Shown: positions 1-15,054, counted from the stretch's first letter. The stretch: DNA of 64,000 bases from Datnioides undecimradiatus (GCA_008933995.1 WARS01000013.1:5556329-5620328); one strand, 5' to 3'. Notes: generated from the letters alone by a model not told the origin. Numbers and translations: made by a program.

Positions 1-3000
1 CTCCCCCTCCCCCATAACAGCCCCCCACCCTCCTTGTCATTCTCCCTTTCCATCGGCCAATCAGCCTTAGCCTTATTAAGGAGCAGGTCTCTGGGGCAAC
101 ACGGTAGAGGTTTTGGCCACGTGGGATGTGCTGTGGCATCTGCAAATGGATTGGGCATGAGTGGAATGAGAAAGCAAAAAACACTAGTAAAAAAGATTGG
201 AAACAGGTAAAGCACCTGTTTCTGATTTACTCTCTGTTTTAACAATTGCAACATACAGTAAACATTTCATTGCTTAAGAGCAAATGCTGGGCATTTTCCC
301 TTTTTTTAAATTAACAGGTGGTGGTTAGTTCGATTATAACACTGTCTTCATGGAGGGGGAATTTGATTTCAAAAAATCATAAAAGCACAGCATGTGGCAT
401 CACAGATTCCCCAAGCTAAGGCATAATATCTTCTTTATGTTATTAAAATACTATACAGACATCTATTGTTAAACAGCCCAACCTTTACTTTATCTGCATA
501 TTTCATAAAAGTAGGATTTTCCTGTGCTTCGTTCCCTGCTGCGTTACAGTGAACATGCAAACACACTCCCTATTGGCTTCATCTGTGAATTTAATATTTA
601 TAGCAGCGCTGAAATTATCCACCTCCCCTGGTGTTGGGATCATTGATCTGTATTCATGTAGGGCCACCTGTGTGACATCAGAGGTAACCTGTAACCTTAT
701 AGGCTGATAGCCATCACAGAAGATTGTGTTCCCCAGTCTGCTCATCCAATAGCACCACTTCTAGGTCAGCTGGTGGTAATACCTGCAACAAGACGACAGC
801 AGAGTAAACTGGATAAATTCAGGGAATCTCACTGTTGAATAAAGAGCAAGCCAGAATGGGGTGGGCTAGAATAGAAGCACACTGAATCAGTTCCTATTGC
901 TCTACACAGTATTTGCAGCATCAGTTTGAAACAACGCCTGCAGTGTTACAGCAAGACTGAAATGAAACTGAATTTGAACTAGCAATAAAATTATCATAAC
1001 AGACATAAAATTATAATTTCATTTTTCCATTCTTATGAGCATCCTGATTAGATGCACCAACATTACATTTTATCAGTGCGCTAAACACTAACCCAAGATC
1101 ACAGCCTGCAGACTTGCAATAAAACTAAAATTAAAGCAATTACTTGCATTACATATAAACATGAAAACTGTAATTACTAACATGCTTTCTGTTACTGGTA
1201 ATCTGATTTGTTAAAGCTGACATTTCACCAGTGCCATTGTAACACTATCTATCTGACACTGAAGGGAAAGCACATTACACTTTATTATTTTAAAACATGA
1301 CACAATAGCATATGCAAAAAAGAAAAAAAAACAGCAAATGAACATTTAAGTTAAATGTAGATGAAACACTGAAAATACTCACTTTTATTGTTTGCCAGTG
1401 CAATTTGTATTTTAATTCAGGACTTCCTCGCTAACATTATTCTGGATCACAGGGCAAAATTATAGCTCTTCTTCGCTGATATGCCCAGTGGGTAAAATAA
1501 TAATCACAAAAAGAGGAAAAGAAATGGCAAAAAAGTTGCTCTAAGGAGCAGTTCTGTATGTATGTGAATGCACTGCTGGTTGGATTACTCAAAACACTAC
1601 AATCAAATGTCTATGCCATTAATTACTTTGGCGTTTATTGGTTTTTTGAGAATGTGTTGTGTATTATGTGCTATACTCTCTTTGGATAAATGAAGCTCTT
1701 CCATATCATACTTTTTCAGCTTTTCACTGGGTAAATCCATTTAATTAGTCCCTGTCTTTCAGATGAGATCTTGCTTTACTGCTAACAAGCTGGCTGCACC
1801 TCTTCTCTTGTCTCTAGTTAAAATTATTAATTGTTATGCTAAATTATTTTATCTCTCGCTGGAACATTTGCTAAGTGGAAAATGAGTAATGGTATCTGGT
1901 GCTATTTGCGTTAGTGATCCCAGATCTATGTTTATGCTGCGTGGCGCCCCTTGTGTGCTGTGTGGTTACTCCACAGAACATATGTTACCTCAGAAATATG
2001 AGCATGGTAATTATCCTTGACAGTATTCTGTATTGCTTTCTGTCATCATGTGTGGTGTGTGTAACGTGTATGTGTCCCAGGGGCCTGCGTTTGATGGTAA
2101 GAGGCCCTGAGCACGCTTGACCTATTAGCCCCGTGCACTGTCGCCCATACCAGCCCTTTCACATGATACTAATAGTTCGTGAATGGCTGTAGCCCATTAC
2201 GCAGCATAAATGCATAATGGCTCTGTGAGTACATACAGAAATGCAACCAGTGAAGAGGTTGCACCATGCACTGTATGCATGCAGATGCAGCGGGCAGTAG
2301 GCGCTCGCTACACTGTTACTACAGCACATAAAAGTGTACAGTTTGTTTTTAATTATAAAATGATACAAATAGTGGCCAGACATTTTGGGGATGTTTATTA
2401 ATTGTTTAAATAATAATAAAAATAATAAAATAATAGAGGTTATAATAAGTTATGTATCTCTGAGGGTTAGAGTACACTCACTTATCTCCAAGCAGTAGTT
2501 GGTGAATGCAGGACAGACTGACTGCTGCAAAAGCTCCCACACACACAAACACATTAAGCACATGATACTGTGACTGGTAAGGAAACAGAGTGGCGCACAC
2601 AGTACGATGGCCATGGTTTGTGAGAACGTGTCATGGATGTTGTCAGCAATCTAAACTTTCCTTGAAGAAAAAGACTTGTTCTCTCTTTTCTTTAGAAACA
2701 ATTATGTACTTTTTAGGGTTTACAATCCCTATAGACGGGCAGTTATTAAAACCCATACAGGAGGAATGATACGCATATACTGAGTTTAAAACCGTAGCAG
2801 GAAGTTCTTCGAATAGGAATGGCATAAAACATTTAATGATGATACATAATGAGGATAATAAAAGGAATAGCGTTTAAGGGGAACATCTAAATCTCTAATG
2901 TGCCTGGATTCTCTTTTTCTTAGCCTCCAGTATTCTCAGTAGCCTGCTTCCTTGTACTGTATACTTACCCCCAGGATGTAGTTACCTATTTGTTGCCTTG

Positions 3001-4643
3001 TAGGTGAATGTGAGGTGAAGAAGCTAGCGTTTCCCTCAGGCAGCCAGAGGGTGAATGGCATAAGTCATTCAGGGGCCAGATGGGATGTCAGGCTACAGCT
3101 AAGTTTCCGAGAAGGGATGGCAGGAAGCTTCTCTGGGGATGACCTGCTTCTCTGGAGATGGGAGAAAAGACAGTTGGTGGGTGCTCACAGTAAAACTATT
3201 TTCTCAAGAGACTGTAGAGAGCTGCAGCACATCAGTAGGCCCTCCTGGGCAGGGGGACAAGGGATTGTGAGAGAGTGCTCGGGCAGAGCCGTTCCTTGAG
3301 GGTTGGAAAGGATGAAGAGGTGCTCAGGGCACTGATGGTCTTTGATGTTGTCAGAAAGGAGAGTAGGAGGGTACTTAGCGAGCTCGTGCGGGAAATGAGG
3401 AGCAAATATAGATACCTGTGGAAACAACATTTTAAATAAGCAGCAAGTCCACCTCGCATAACTGCAGTGGCTTTTTCAGGCAATCTAGATCATTGCAAAT
3501 CTGGTTAAATAACAAATTATTTTACACAAAGCAGTGAATTTAAAGCATGCATCACGATAAGATTAGGCTGAATTTTATACAATACCCAGCAGTTTTTATT
3601 TTTTTTCAGCTGTTTATTCTAATGGGATTCTCATACAAAGCAGAAAACACACAAGCACACCAAGGGATCAGCCTCATAAATGCTATAGTTACCTATATTT
3701 AGCACTTCCAGTTCACTGCCTGCAGAGCAACACACCAGTGGGACTTTGTACACCAAAGTGATTGAATGGAGTACTCATGCAATCTCATGCATGCTGGAAA
3801 GAGATAGGACTTAATACTAATTAATACAGCATGAGCTTTAAAAAGGCAATATGAATTCAGTCCGAGAGTAAAAATTCAGCATTTTTTCTTATTATACTCT
3901 GATTATAGTTGGTCTTGGACGGGTTATTTGATTTTGAACTTACGAGGCCCAATTTCATTTCCTCCCCTTTGCTCCTTTTCTGTCTAGTGTTTTTTCTTTG
4001 TCCTCGACAATATCACCGTGTCTCTTCTCAGTGTTCCTAATGCCTGCGTCCTCTCGCCGCTGCTCCCTAGCCTTTTGACTCCAACAGCACAAACACACAC
4101 ACTTCCACCACCGCCTACAAATCTCCCTCAACATCACCTTCCACCCAGCTTCCAGAGACAGTTTTTGATTGATTTTACAGATGCTGACCAATATTATAAA
4201 CACACCAGAAGTATGTCTAAAATCCAACGTAACCTTAAATTTATAAATGTAATAACTGGTATCCCAAGTAAAATGGCAAGGGGGTTCCATGCAGGTTAAT
4301 CATATTCCTTCCTAATTCCGCAGAGTGTAACATGTGAAGGGTTGTTTAAGTTCTAACGGGAACGTTTCATCCAGTTTTCTGCAAAGACAGTGGCAGGTTG
4401 CTCAGACTCGGATGAAGGCCTCACACAGTTAAATGATCAAAGATGAGCAACTGTGTCTGAGCACGTTAAAAATGTATGTATGTTTCCAGTGTTAAGAAAA
4501 CATTAAATTGAAATGTTCCAGAATAATGGGCATAAAGTACAGCATTGTTGTTTCTACACTTTATGGAGTGGAGCCATAAAGAAGCCAGCGGGTAGGTTTT
4601 TTTGTTTAGCATTGCACAGAGACACACTCGCCGTTCTCTCATT

Positions 4644-4687
4644 TTATGCTAAGTTAAGTTAAGCTAACCAGCCGATGGCTCCAGCAT
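4644..4687 (+). repeat. fragment of a fish interspersed repeat (gctaagctaa family)
   Basis: The run ttatgctaagttaagttaag followed by ctaaccagccgatggctccagc resembles a common teleost dispersed repeat. A different part of the same family appears at 15510-15602. Class is unknown to me. Confidence 0.5.
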
Positions 4688-4784
4688 GAAAACGCATCAA
4701 CACCCTATTGTTTTCAGAACACCTCCTCACTTAACCATGTACTATTACTAACAAAACAAAACAAACTACACACTCGACATCATG

Positions 4785-4948
4785 CATGACCCGTCGACAC
4801 CTTGGTCCTACTGGACTCAAAACGTTTCTTAGCACTTGTCTGTGTTGCTTTTCCTGCCTAGATCTTTGCTTGTGTTGTACTTGTTCTGTGTCGCTTTGGA
4901 TGAAAGCGTCTGCCAAGTGACATTGTAGATTTGTAGAATTGTAGAATT
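4785..4948 (+). repeat. L2-clade LINE/SINE 3' tail (UnaL2-like)
   Basis: The core tcgctttggatgaaagcgtc followed by tgccaagtga is the conserved 3' tail of fish L2-clade LINEs and their partner SINEs (consensus as remembered: gctttggataaaagcgtctg). It is followed by short ttgtag-type repeats, as expected for the 3' terminus. The left edge is approximate. Confidence 0.7.
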
Positions 4949-7661
4949 TGCTGCTTATCAAAGTATATAAAAGCCCCCACTATATTTGATTTTTAAATGT
5001 CACAGGCATCCTTGACAAGCGAACGATAGATGGGGAAATATTTCCTCCAACTTTTTCAGCTTCATTGTGGAAGATTTGTTACTTTTGGTGTCTTACCTCG
5101 TACCTTTGTCCGACCCTGCCTCTCCTTTCTGTCCCCACCGGAGCTCCTCCTCATCAACCCTTCCACCTGCCCTTTCTCTCTCTCTCCCTCTCTCTACCTC
5201 CCATCCCTCCCACACCTTTCCTCTCTTCCTTTCTCTCTCTCTCCTCTGCTCCCATTTCTATTTTGGTGTGCTGGTCGGTCGCTGATATCCCAGTGGGCAA
5301 GTGTACAGCGTAGCCTAAATAGACCTGCTCTACATCTATAACCTTCATCATCTTTCTTTTCTACTCTCACTTCTTTTATCGAGTTGGTAACAATGTAACA
5401 GTGCTGGAAAAGTAGCACACAGTCCCTAAACTTCTGTTTGTCCCTAAACTATTGAAAAACTACTTACCAAAAAGGACTTTATTTTATTTTATTGAGGCTA
5501 ATTCATTGTTGAAATAAAGGAAATAACAACATCAACAATGTTTTCTGTAAACGACTGTAAGATGCACAACAAATATAACATAGTTACTATGACAGTTATA
5601 CTGGCATTAGGGTGATTCAACTGTAGTAGCATGGAGCACTGTGGGCTATGACAAGTGGAAAAACTGTCTTGATTGCAGGTGACAATCAGTTGGCTGAGGA
5701 CGGTTGTGTTTATAGCACATCCCAGAGGGGAATGCACCTGCATTGCTTTTTGGTGCAGTAATGACAGCGGTGGATGGTGGCCAGATGATACATCATACAC
5801 ACTGCCTGCATTTCTCATGGGAGCATGTTGTTGATGGTTCTTGTGCTAACGGTCTACCCACCGAGGTGAGCACTTGACTTGTTTATCCAAATGCGATCTG
5901 ATACCGTACAGGCGCCGAAAACAGACCCTAAATGTCTCTGCGCACATACACACATCATCGTGACTGACGTTCTGACTAACGCTGTTGATATGTAAACAGT
6001 GATTTGGATGTTTACCCATTTGTTTTCTGTCGTGACATTGACTCGATGTCAAGGACACAGATGCAGCGATGTGTATTTGTGTGGTTGGAAAATGTAAACG
6101 TGTGCGAAGAGGAAAAAATGGAGGTGTATCAGGAGAAAACAGAAAATGTTTTTTCCTGCCAGGTGAGGTGCAGGGCTGTGAGGATTGCGGTACCATGGTC
6201 ATGTGATGCTCATCGTTGGGTTCAATTGGTGAAAGTTACTGTAGTGTGTATGGTGAGTAATCTACGATATAATAAGCACCGAATTCTTTGTTTGGTTGTC
6301 ATCATTGTCTTACATCCTAAATTAAACAGTTGCTTTTAAGAGTCCATTAAACATATGGGATTTCTTTAGTGTTAGACGATTATTAATTATTTGTAGGCTT
6401 GAGTACTTGGATGTTTGAAATGAGCACATAATGCACATGCATAAAAACAAGAAGCATAGAGTTGGATTTTGCAGTTAGATCTTCTCTGTTAATGCCTGTA
6501 GCAACCACACTTGGGTCCCGTGTTAACGTTAACGCCCAGTTTGAGCCGGTTGACGTCATCCTCCTTCTCCACGCTGACCCCGTTGCTTCAGTAACATTCC
6601 TGAAACTGCGGCTCTGTTTGCTCACTGACTACAGCCCTGTTGCTTCTGACATCATGCCACCGCAGCGAGGAGAGGCTATGTTGCCTTTTCAGCGCAGTTA
6701 GAAAAAAAAAATGTCCACCATCCAGATGAGTAAAAAATCAAATTTTCCAGCTTTCTTTCTATTCTCAATTCTACTGTCAGCTCCTCCTGAAGATTCAGTT
6801 GTCTATTATGCATAACGTTGTAGTTTCCTTCTGTGATATCAAGACTGTGCTACTATTACTCCTTATTCCTCCTACATATCTCGCTTGCTATGTTCTGCGC
6901 TGCTCCCATGACGAGGCTTTTATGAATTCTATACATAACTCAGGAAACTGTTTGCCCCACGCATCTGTCGTGCGCCTCTTCCCACCTTTTCTCCATCTTC
7001 TCCTCTCTCCTCTAGCTGCTCTGTGACTGCAGTTTAGTTGAAACACCTTCCCTGCTTCCCCATTTCATCTTCTTTCTTTCACATTCTCCTTCATTCACAC
7101 CCAGCTTCTCCCTGTTTTAGCTCTCATCTTTTTTTCATCCCTCCCTTGAAATACAGTCCACATTTCAGTCGGGCACCGTGCGGCAATGTGCACATTGTCT
7201 TCTAATCTTAACTCTGTTGTTCCTTCCTCTCTCTACCATTCTCCTCATTTGTTTGTCCCTCATCCCACCTCTCCTCCATGCTCCCTTTCTTCTCTTCCCT
7301 CCCTCCCTGACGATCATACTTATCGCGTCCTCCAGTCGCAGCACCACGAGCGCATTCCCTTCTGACGCAGTCTATTTAATCTCTGTCCCACAAGGGATCT
7401 CTCACATGGAGCAGCCATCTCTTTAATAAGGACAATTTCTCCTGCTCTGCAACTCCTCTCCTCCTCCTCCTCCTCCTCTCCTTCTCTCCTCTCTGCCCCC
7501 CCCTCAGGTGACTCTGTAAAAGGAAGAGAAGAGGTGGAAAAAGAGAGAGAGTGAAATAGGAGCCAGTGAAGAAAAGAGAGAGAGATGGCTCTCAGAGGAC
7601 AGATTATAAATGATACACAGCCATTTTGCTCTGTGAAGGAGCAAAACCAAATCGTGGGCAG

Positions 7662-7729
7662 ACACACACACACACACACACACACACATGCACACACGCA
7701 CACATGCACGCACGCCCACGCACACACAA
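7662..7729. repeat. (CA)n microsatellite
   Basis: Mostly ca dinucleotides with atgc interruptions. It generates spurious His-Thr and Cys-Val open frames. Confidence 0.95.
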
Positions 7730-8362
7730 CACTACTCACACAGGTGCCTCCTCTGCAGTGTAGTAGCTGTGACCTTGAGGCAGGCTTAAGCAGTATTGTG
7801 GCACAGTGGTCAATCGCTCTCTATATGCAATCTTAAGGAGATTTACTGGGAAACGAACGTGCAGAAGTCTTAAGGAGTGCTACTGCAGCTAATACGTGTC
7901 TTTGGTATGTCTGCACAATAGCTTGCTTTTATCTGTAGTTAAAAATGTTTTCTTGATGCTTCCAGATGAGTTATAATTCAATGAAAAGAACAGAGATTTT
8001 GTCCAAAATATAGATTTGTGGTTGGTGTACATCCTCTGCCAAAGACCTTGATTTGTCTTTTTACTTTGATCTTTATATCTGCATCCAACACTGTGCAAGT
8101 TCAAACTATAACAAAAATGACAAAGCATCTAGTGTACGTGTAGCTCTTTCACCTCTGAGCTTGGTATGCAGTGAAAACCTTTGTTACACTCAAACACATG
8201 GACATTGGACGTGAAGTCAACAGCAGGATGAATACCCTTTTAGGAATAATTCACTATACTAGCATTTGAATCTGTGAGCTTGACCTGACCGCTCTTGATG
8301 TAAAAACCTTCTTCAGCCTGACAACCCAATACGTTATTTCACTCATACTGCCTCTTGTGAAG

Positions 8363-8583
8363 CAGGTGTGCCCAAATCTTTGCCTTAAAGGGACAAAACT
8401 GAAACTTTGTGGTTGGCCATGGGTACAAAACAAGATCTTATAGATCTATAAGAATCATACAAAGTAATGTGTTTTTTTAAAAATAATTAAGAACATTTAT
8501 TGTTCTTTTCCTAGAAACATCTAATGAGCCTCCATTAAGGTGGGCCAGCTCTGGCCTGCATTCCCCAGATTGGACAACCCTTT
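8363..8583. mobile_element. degenerate hAT-like non-autonomous element
   Basis: The left end caggtgtgcccaaatctttg and the right end (reverse complement aaagggttgtccaatctggg) form imperfect inverted termini typical of hAT-type short elements. Between them are 'gggacaaaactgaaac' and 'gtgggccagctctggcctgc', as in that family. I could not identify a clear 8-bp target duplication. Confidence 0.5.
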
Positions 8584-8844
8584 CATAAAAACATATTCAC
8601 CATTAATAACGGTAGTAATGACAACTGGTAAACCCTTTGTATGGTCTTACTACAAAATATGGCATGATGGAAAGCTGTGCCAGTTTTTAATGCAGCATAA
8701 TACAAAAAGATGAGCAGGTGTAGGGAAAAAATAATAATGGCTTGTGAACATTTCCGCTGGGACGTGTTGTGAAGTGCAATCACTTCTCAAATGCTTAGGC
8801 TTTTATATTAGGGTTTGATTACTGTCTCTGGAGAAGTACACTGT

Positions 8845-8946
8845 GGGCTGGTTTCCCAGACAGGGATTAAACAAGGTCTAGGACTAAAACAAAATTCATA
8901 TCCATTAGATGTCCACTGAAATGTATCCCTAGTCTAGAACAGACCC
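8845..8946. mobile_element. MITE-like foldback fragment
   Basis: The left part gggctggtttcccagacagg with gattaaacaaggtctaggac is the usual end of a common fish MITE; the right part ccctagtctagaacagaccc resembles its inverted partner. The copy is worn. It lies about 260 nt after the hAT-like element. Confidence 0.5.
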
Positions 8947-11654
8947 AATATCAGTTTGAGAAATGGCCTTGAATGTACAAATTATGTGGAACATGTACCT
9001 CTTTTCATCAATAGTGGACGATATCAGCTTAAAAACAAGTATACCATTTAAACATCCCATTTCAAAACCACAAGTTACACCTGGTGCGGGAGGATATTTA
9101 TGTGTTGGAACAGTTTGCGGTGTGTTTTTTTATTTTTCAATATTGGTAATAAAAACATTAATTAATTAATAAAAACAAAGCAAACAAGACTAAATCATCA
9201 TCATATTTTTAAATTTATGTAGTTACTGTATCTATGTTCTATAGTATTAGTTTTACTGGGGCAGTGAAAACTTTCTTGTATTAAATCACATGTTGTCTGA
9301 GAGGCTGTCAGACAGACAGATATCTAGACACACACAGAGGCGTGCACACACACACACGCAGATGCTGGACATGGCCGGCAGTGAAGTCAGCTGTCCCAAG
9401 AGATGCCTGACTGAATTAAGAGGACAGATGCCAAAAACCAGACTCTGTTGGCCTGCTCCCATGGAGCCTTGTGCTGACTCACAACAGTATACAGTATGTC
9501 TGCCTGTGTGAGTGTGTACAATAGTGCACAGATTGATATCCTGTAGCCATGACTGAAAATGTAATCTCATCTAGATTTGGTAGATTCCAGATGAAAATGA
9601 TGAAAATGACTGTTTACCAACCAGGTGCTGAAAAAAATGGTGCACTGTGCTCAGACATGTGGGTAACTAGTGGAACACACAAAATGCCAAGCTATGAACT
9701 GAGAACTGTGCTTAATTTTGAAGTATACTTGATTATAGCCTTATACAACCATAAGATTATACATTGTAGATATTCTGACAATGCAGCTATTTCACATCTG
9801 ATGTCATTTCATAATGAGCTAATCTTCTGTTGTTATTATTGTTACGTCATTTAAGCATGATGGAACACTGATTGGCAGTTCAGCCGTGGCTTTGAAATAA
9901 TTGGTGATATTATCCTAAAACATTGGTAACAAGGCTAGAAGTTAAGTCAGCATTAGTGTGGTAAGAGTGTGGTGTGATATTCTCTCTCCTCGCTTTCGTG
10001 AGATAAGTATACATTTCATTTTAGAGGCTTGCAATATGTGATGAGTGAACAGGTTTCACAGGACAGGTTGAGGGACAGGACAGGTGGCTGTTGAACAGGT
10101 GTAAATTTGAGCTATTTTAGATTTAGTCTCTGTCTTTAAACCTTTTCAGTTTTAGCCTAAAGTCATTACGTTTTAGTCAACTTTTAATCAAAATGTTTTC
10201 CTCTTCGAATTAATTCAATGAGACTAGTATTGGCATCTGAAATTGGATTCAAGATAATGCTATCAAGTGTTGAAATGTAAGTGTGAAAGACTGGTCCCAG
10301 AGATCAATCCCCGGGGTAAAGACTTTGTTTTCAAAACAGCTTACTTTCAATCCAATTCACAACCACAGAAAGACTCAACCCTCCACTCTGCATGTTACTG
10401 CCGATCACTTTAAAGCTCCACCAAGACCAGTAACTCAGACAGGACAATACACACATCCAGAGAATTACTCCTAACATGCAGCCTCCAGAGTCCCTGCTCA
10501 TGTTTTACCACGTGTTGTTTATTATTTTATAAATATCTGTGACCCACTGCTTACAACTTACTCCCATTTAATTCTGTCAATTAAAAAAAACAAAGCATAC
10601 TTTTCATCACTTCTATTTTTAGCTCTTCAGTGTCTGACTTCAACCAAGGAAAAATATTTTTTTAAAGGGTTTTCATCATGGTTTTTGTTAACAAAATTAA
10701 CCCCGCCCCCCCCCACTCCACCCTAAAACAAGTTTTCCCATCAGTCCACCACAGCACCTCATTATTTTACTTCTTGCCTGTCTTCTGGGAAGTCTCTCCT
10801 TAGAAAAGAGAATCCCTCAACACTACAGTGGCAGAAACTGACATCTCCAAATGCTTCTCTGTCCCAGGTTGCTGTCATACATCTAAATCCAGTCCTTGTC
10901 CTCTGAAGTGTCCTGAATCTGAACTGGCTGCTGGAAGCCAGCAGTATGGATAGCAAGTTGACAGGCGTGGTGATGCTTTTAGCTGAATATGCAGAGTCCC
11001 GGGCTATAACCGGCTTGTTTCTCTCCATGTCAGCTCTTTTCCTGAGTTGACCTCTCTCCTCCCTCTTCTCCCGCTGTGGGGCAGAACAAGGGTGGTACCA
11101 CTGCTGCCAACCCAGACAGACAGCATCTCCTTCTCAAGGGCGCATATTTCAAACAGTCTTGGACGAGGTCCAGTCCTGCCTTGCCTTCAACTTTGAGTTT
11201 ACGCACAGTTTACTGTAGAGGGGAATAATCCATAACATGCCAGTTTAGTCAGGCGTAGGGCGAATAGGGATATGGACACAAAGATAGTCCAACTTACCCA
11301 AGGACACAGGATCGCAGCACCAACATCAGGTAACACCTAATGTGCAAACACATCATTTCAAAATCTGCACTTCTCTAGTGTACCGCTTCTCTCGTGACTC
11401 AGTGTTATTGAGATGTTACAGTTTTGCCCAGTAAATAAAAACAGTACAGCAGGTTTGGATTTAAAGTTATCCTCGCTAAGTGATCAGATCTTTTAGGTAT
11501 TTTCTCTATAATTCAGTTTGCCTTTTTAATGCCAAAATTACTTGAAAAACATCCAGTGATTAGAAACATAGTTAGCGCCTGTGGAGGACTTTGCACTGCA
11601 CTGTTATGAAACATCTGTGTCATTGCCTGGGAAGCATATGACGTGATGCGAGCG

Positions 11655-11659
11655 CACAC

Positions 11660-11693
<34 letters not shown>
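11655..11693. repeat. (TA)n(CA)n microsatellite
   Basis: About five ta units followed by about eleven ca units. Confidence 0.95.
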
Positions 11694-14600
11694 TGTGTAG
11701 CGTGAGCGAGTATATCATATGCAAGTAAGTTTTGTTCAAAATGCAAAAATACGGATGGGAGAGAAAAGGGAGGGCCAGAAGTGAGAGGGAAAGATGATAT
11801 CTCTCGTTTTAAGCCTCGGATCCACCGAGCAAACAAACATTTGGAAGCAAATATAAATTGCACACCGCCTGCTGCACCATCTGACTGAAGTCGACCCGTT
11901 GATATGCAATCTCATGTGCTTCATCTGTATAGGATATTTGCTGCGCAAAACACAAAATTAGTTACGGGAAACACAGCCTTTATTTAATTAAAAGCAACGA
12001 TGTAAAAGCACAGGAGTGTTATCAGTAAAAATACACTTATCATAATAACATCTTATATTGTTGGATCGTGGTTGTCCCATCAAATGTTTGTAATGTAAAA
12101 TACTAATAGTAACTATATCTGTAATCTGTAAAATCACACATATCTACAATTCTTGAGTAAATGTAGGCTCTATAATTGAATTCTCTTGTATTATTTATTA
12201 GTAATACTAGTTAATATTCACTATTATTCTGCTATTACTGCCATGATTTTTAGTAGAGCTTTACATATATAAATATGACCCTGCAAACACCAAATGACTA
12301 GCCTTACACGAGCAGCATATGGAAAAATCAATTGCGCTGAATAACATGTAAGTACATCTGTTTGATGTCAGGAATATTAAAGGAGATGCATCCATTTGTG
12401 CAGCAGATGGAACTTTTCAGATGGCGTTTCATGGGCTCAGTGACATTACAGGTCAATAAAAATGCTACAGCATAGCACAGGCACAGATCAATTCTCCACT
12501 TGATTTTCCCCACAGTGTTCGTGTTGCAAGAGTGTGCTGAATGATTAAAAGATTCTTCTTATAAGCTTTAATCTGTTTTATATGTCTGATATGGTGTGCA
12601 GATATGGCAGCAAAAATGTACTGAATAGTGCAATATTACTATTACAATCTTTAGACAGCACATGTAAATTCAATTGGCACTGCCCTGCACAGTCACCTGC
12701 ACCTCTTTTGCTCTACGCCAAACAGTGTATTTTCCCTGCAGTTCCAAGCAGACAGACAATGAGGGTCACATTAGAGTGTGTAGATTTCCCTTACCTGTCA
12801 TGACTATTTCATGACTCGCTCTGGTAGTCTGAATTTTAATAGCTGTCCCTATTGTGTCCGGAGCTTATCTGAGCCCCTGGGCGAAACCAGAGACTGACAC
12901 CCAGATGGGAGACAGCAGATAGACCACTGTCACTCTCCCTTTCAGCCTCTTGGCCCTCGATGCTCTCTCTTTTCACTCCCAAGGGGGGGAGTGTTGCTGA
13001 TTTGTGTGAGTGTGCATCCGCTGTGCAGTTGGAAATTTTCTGTGTGTGTGCATGAGGGAAAATGCAACAGCTTTATTTGCATGGCTGGCACAAGCCATGG
13101 AGCCAGAAATTACAGTGTCAGGGTTATTCTAAATAGCATTTTTCAAATCTCGATTCTCCCTATACAATAAATATGTCACTGGCGGCCTCTGTGACTCCTA
13201 AAAGAGAATGTACAGTCATTTACAAGCTCTGAATCTTAAGTACGATGAAGGCTGTCAAAATAGTCTTGTACTCCTGCAATCATGCGGAGAAAAGTGCCTA
13301 TATGAATATACAAACAGTCACACATGAGAGGAGTAGGGGACAGGTGTGTGTCTTCTGTGTAAAAGATAAAGTGAGAGAAAATAAGGCTGGACCACATTGT
13401 TACAGCTCCTTATTATTTATCACCGCGTCCATAAGGTAAAGAAGGATTCAGTAGCAATGAGACGATTTTATCAGTAGTTAATAAGGCTTTTAAAAAACAG
13501 ACAACCACTAGTATTTGGCACTTAGGTGAATACCAGACGGATGGATGAATGAAAGAGAGTGATGATGGAAGGCTGGAAGAACGGAGGGATGCATGGAAGA
13601 CTGATTGATTGAATGGTTGAACAGTCTGGAATTACAGGATGAGGTAACTGACCTCGTTGCACTTTGCCCTTATCCCTTAGCTGTTGTGGCCAAGTACGGT
13701 CGCGCGCACTCACCATCTCTCTCTTTCTTTGCCACACACGCACACACAGAGGCTGTAAACAGATGTCTCATTAATGTTGTGTCCACATCTAGGGCAGTTG
13801 GACCAGCTAACATTACAGTGGCTCAGATGGTGGAACAGACAACAATAAATGACTCATAAACTCACTAAGAAACTCATATTTTTTCCATTGTGTTTTCACT
13901 TTTGACCGCTTGCAGTAGGTTGAATAAACACATTTGTACACATCGATGCGTGCGCGCACTATGTCTGCACGTTTCTGGTCAAAATGCACGGATGCCTCTC
14001 ACGCAGTTCGCAAGGACACGGTCTCCTTTCAAAGCTCATACTATGGAACTTTGACTGGTGGAGTGACAGTGGTGAAAACAGGAGTGCTTGGTTTTATGCA
14101 ATCCATCTCCTCGCCAGTGCAAACATAGCAGAATTGTTGCCACATAAGAATGACATTGCATAGAGGTATGACCTTAATATAATTAATTATTATGATCCTG
14201 CAGCCCTAATGCACACGCACATGATTTATTTTAATGTGGGTCACATGCACCCAGGGACAGCACGGACACATGAATCCATTATATGACCTGGACCTCACCC
14301 TGCACAGAATTCTAACGCAATAATAACTGTTCCATGAATTTTGACTTTTGAAGGACCATATGCACTGAAGCCTTCGCCCTACATGAGTCACTGTCAGCTT
14401 GTTTCAGTGTTTTCCCGCTCTGTCCTGCTCTTGATGTGCTCCTTGCCAGGCCTCCCAAAAAAGGCTTCTAAGAAGTGCAAATTAAACCTTTGGGTATTGT
14501 GATATGAGCAGCACACGCCAAGCCCATCTATGGGTTTTTGTTTTTGCTTCTTACTTGCATAACATTACATAACCTGCTTTTTTCACAACATTATAAGATT

Positions 14601-15010
14601 AAAAAAAAAAAACTGCAAGATGAATCGTCATAGAAACAAAGGAGCATGTGTGCTTTGGGTCAGAACATAATCGCTTATAAAATTAATGTGGGATGCATTT
14701 TTAGACCTTAAGACTTCCTACATACGACAGTCTTTGTACATTAGGCCTGCAACAGTTTTGCCCATATATACTGTACTGAATGTGCACAATATAAAGTAGG
14801 AGAACGAAATAATAATCAGTTATCCTGTGGAGTGAGTGGCATGTGTGTTTGTGTGTATGTATGTGTGTATGTGTGTGAGGGAGAGAGAGACGGAGCTGTG
14901 AGCTGTGTTCTCTCACTCCACTCTCTCGCATGAGTCAGACTCATAGAGCACAGTGCGTGACAGCAAAACTCACCCACTTGTACAGCTGCCCCCACAAACT
15001 CTTGTGCACT

Positions 15011-15013
<3 letters not shown>

Positions 15014-15052
<39 letters not shown>
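15014..15052. repeat. (CA)n microsatellite
   Basis: Uninterrupted ca repeat of about 39 nt. Confidence 0.95.

Positions 15053-15054
<2 letters not shown>

Noticed and set aside
7504..7836. open frames rich in Val-Cys or His-Thr
   Set aside because: Direct translations of the (CA)n tract at 7662-7729. The same applies near 15014, 15945, 31829, 40324 and 54500.
10762..11028. 88-codon minus-strand open frame
   Set aside because: Protein-like in places, but no family recognised and no splice or repeat context; not enough to call a gene.
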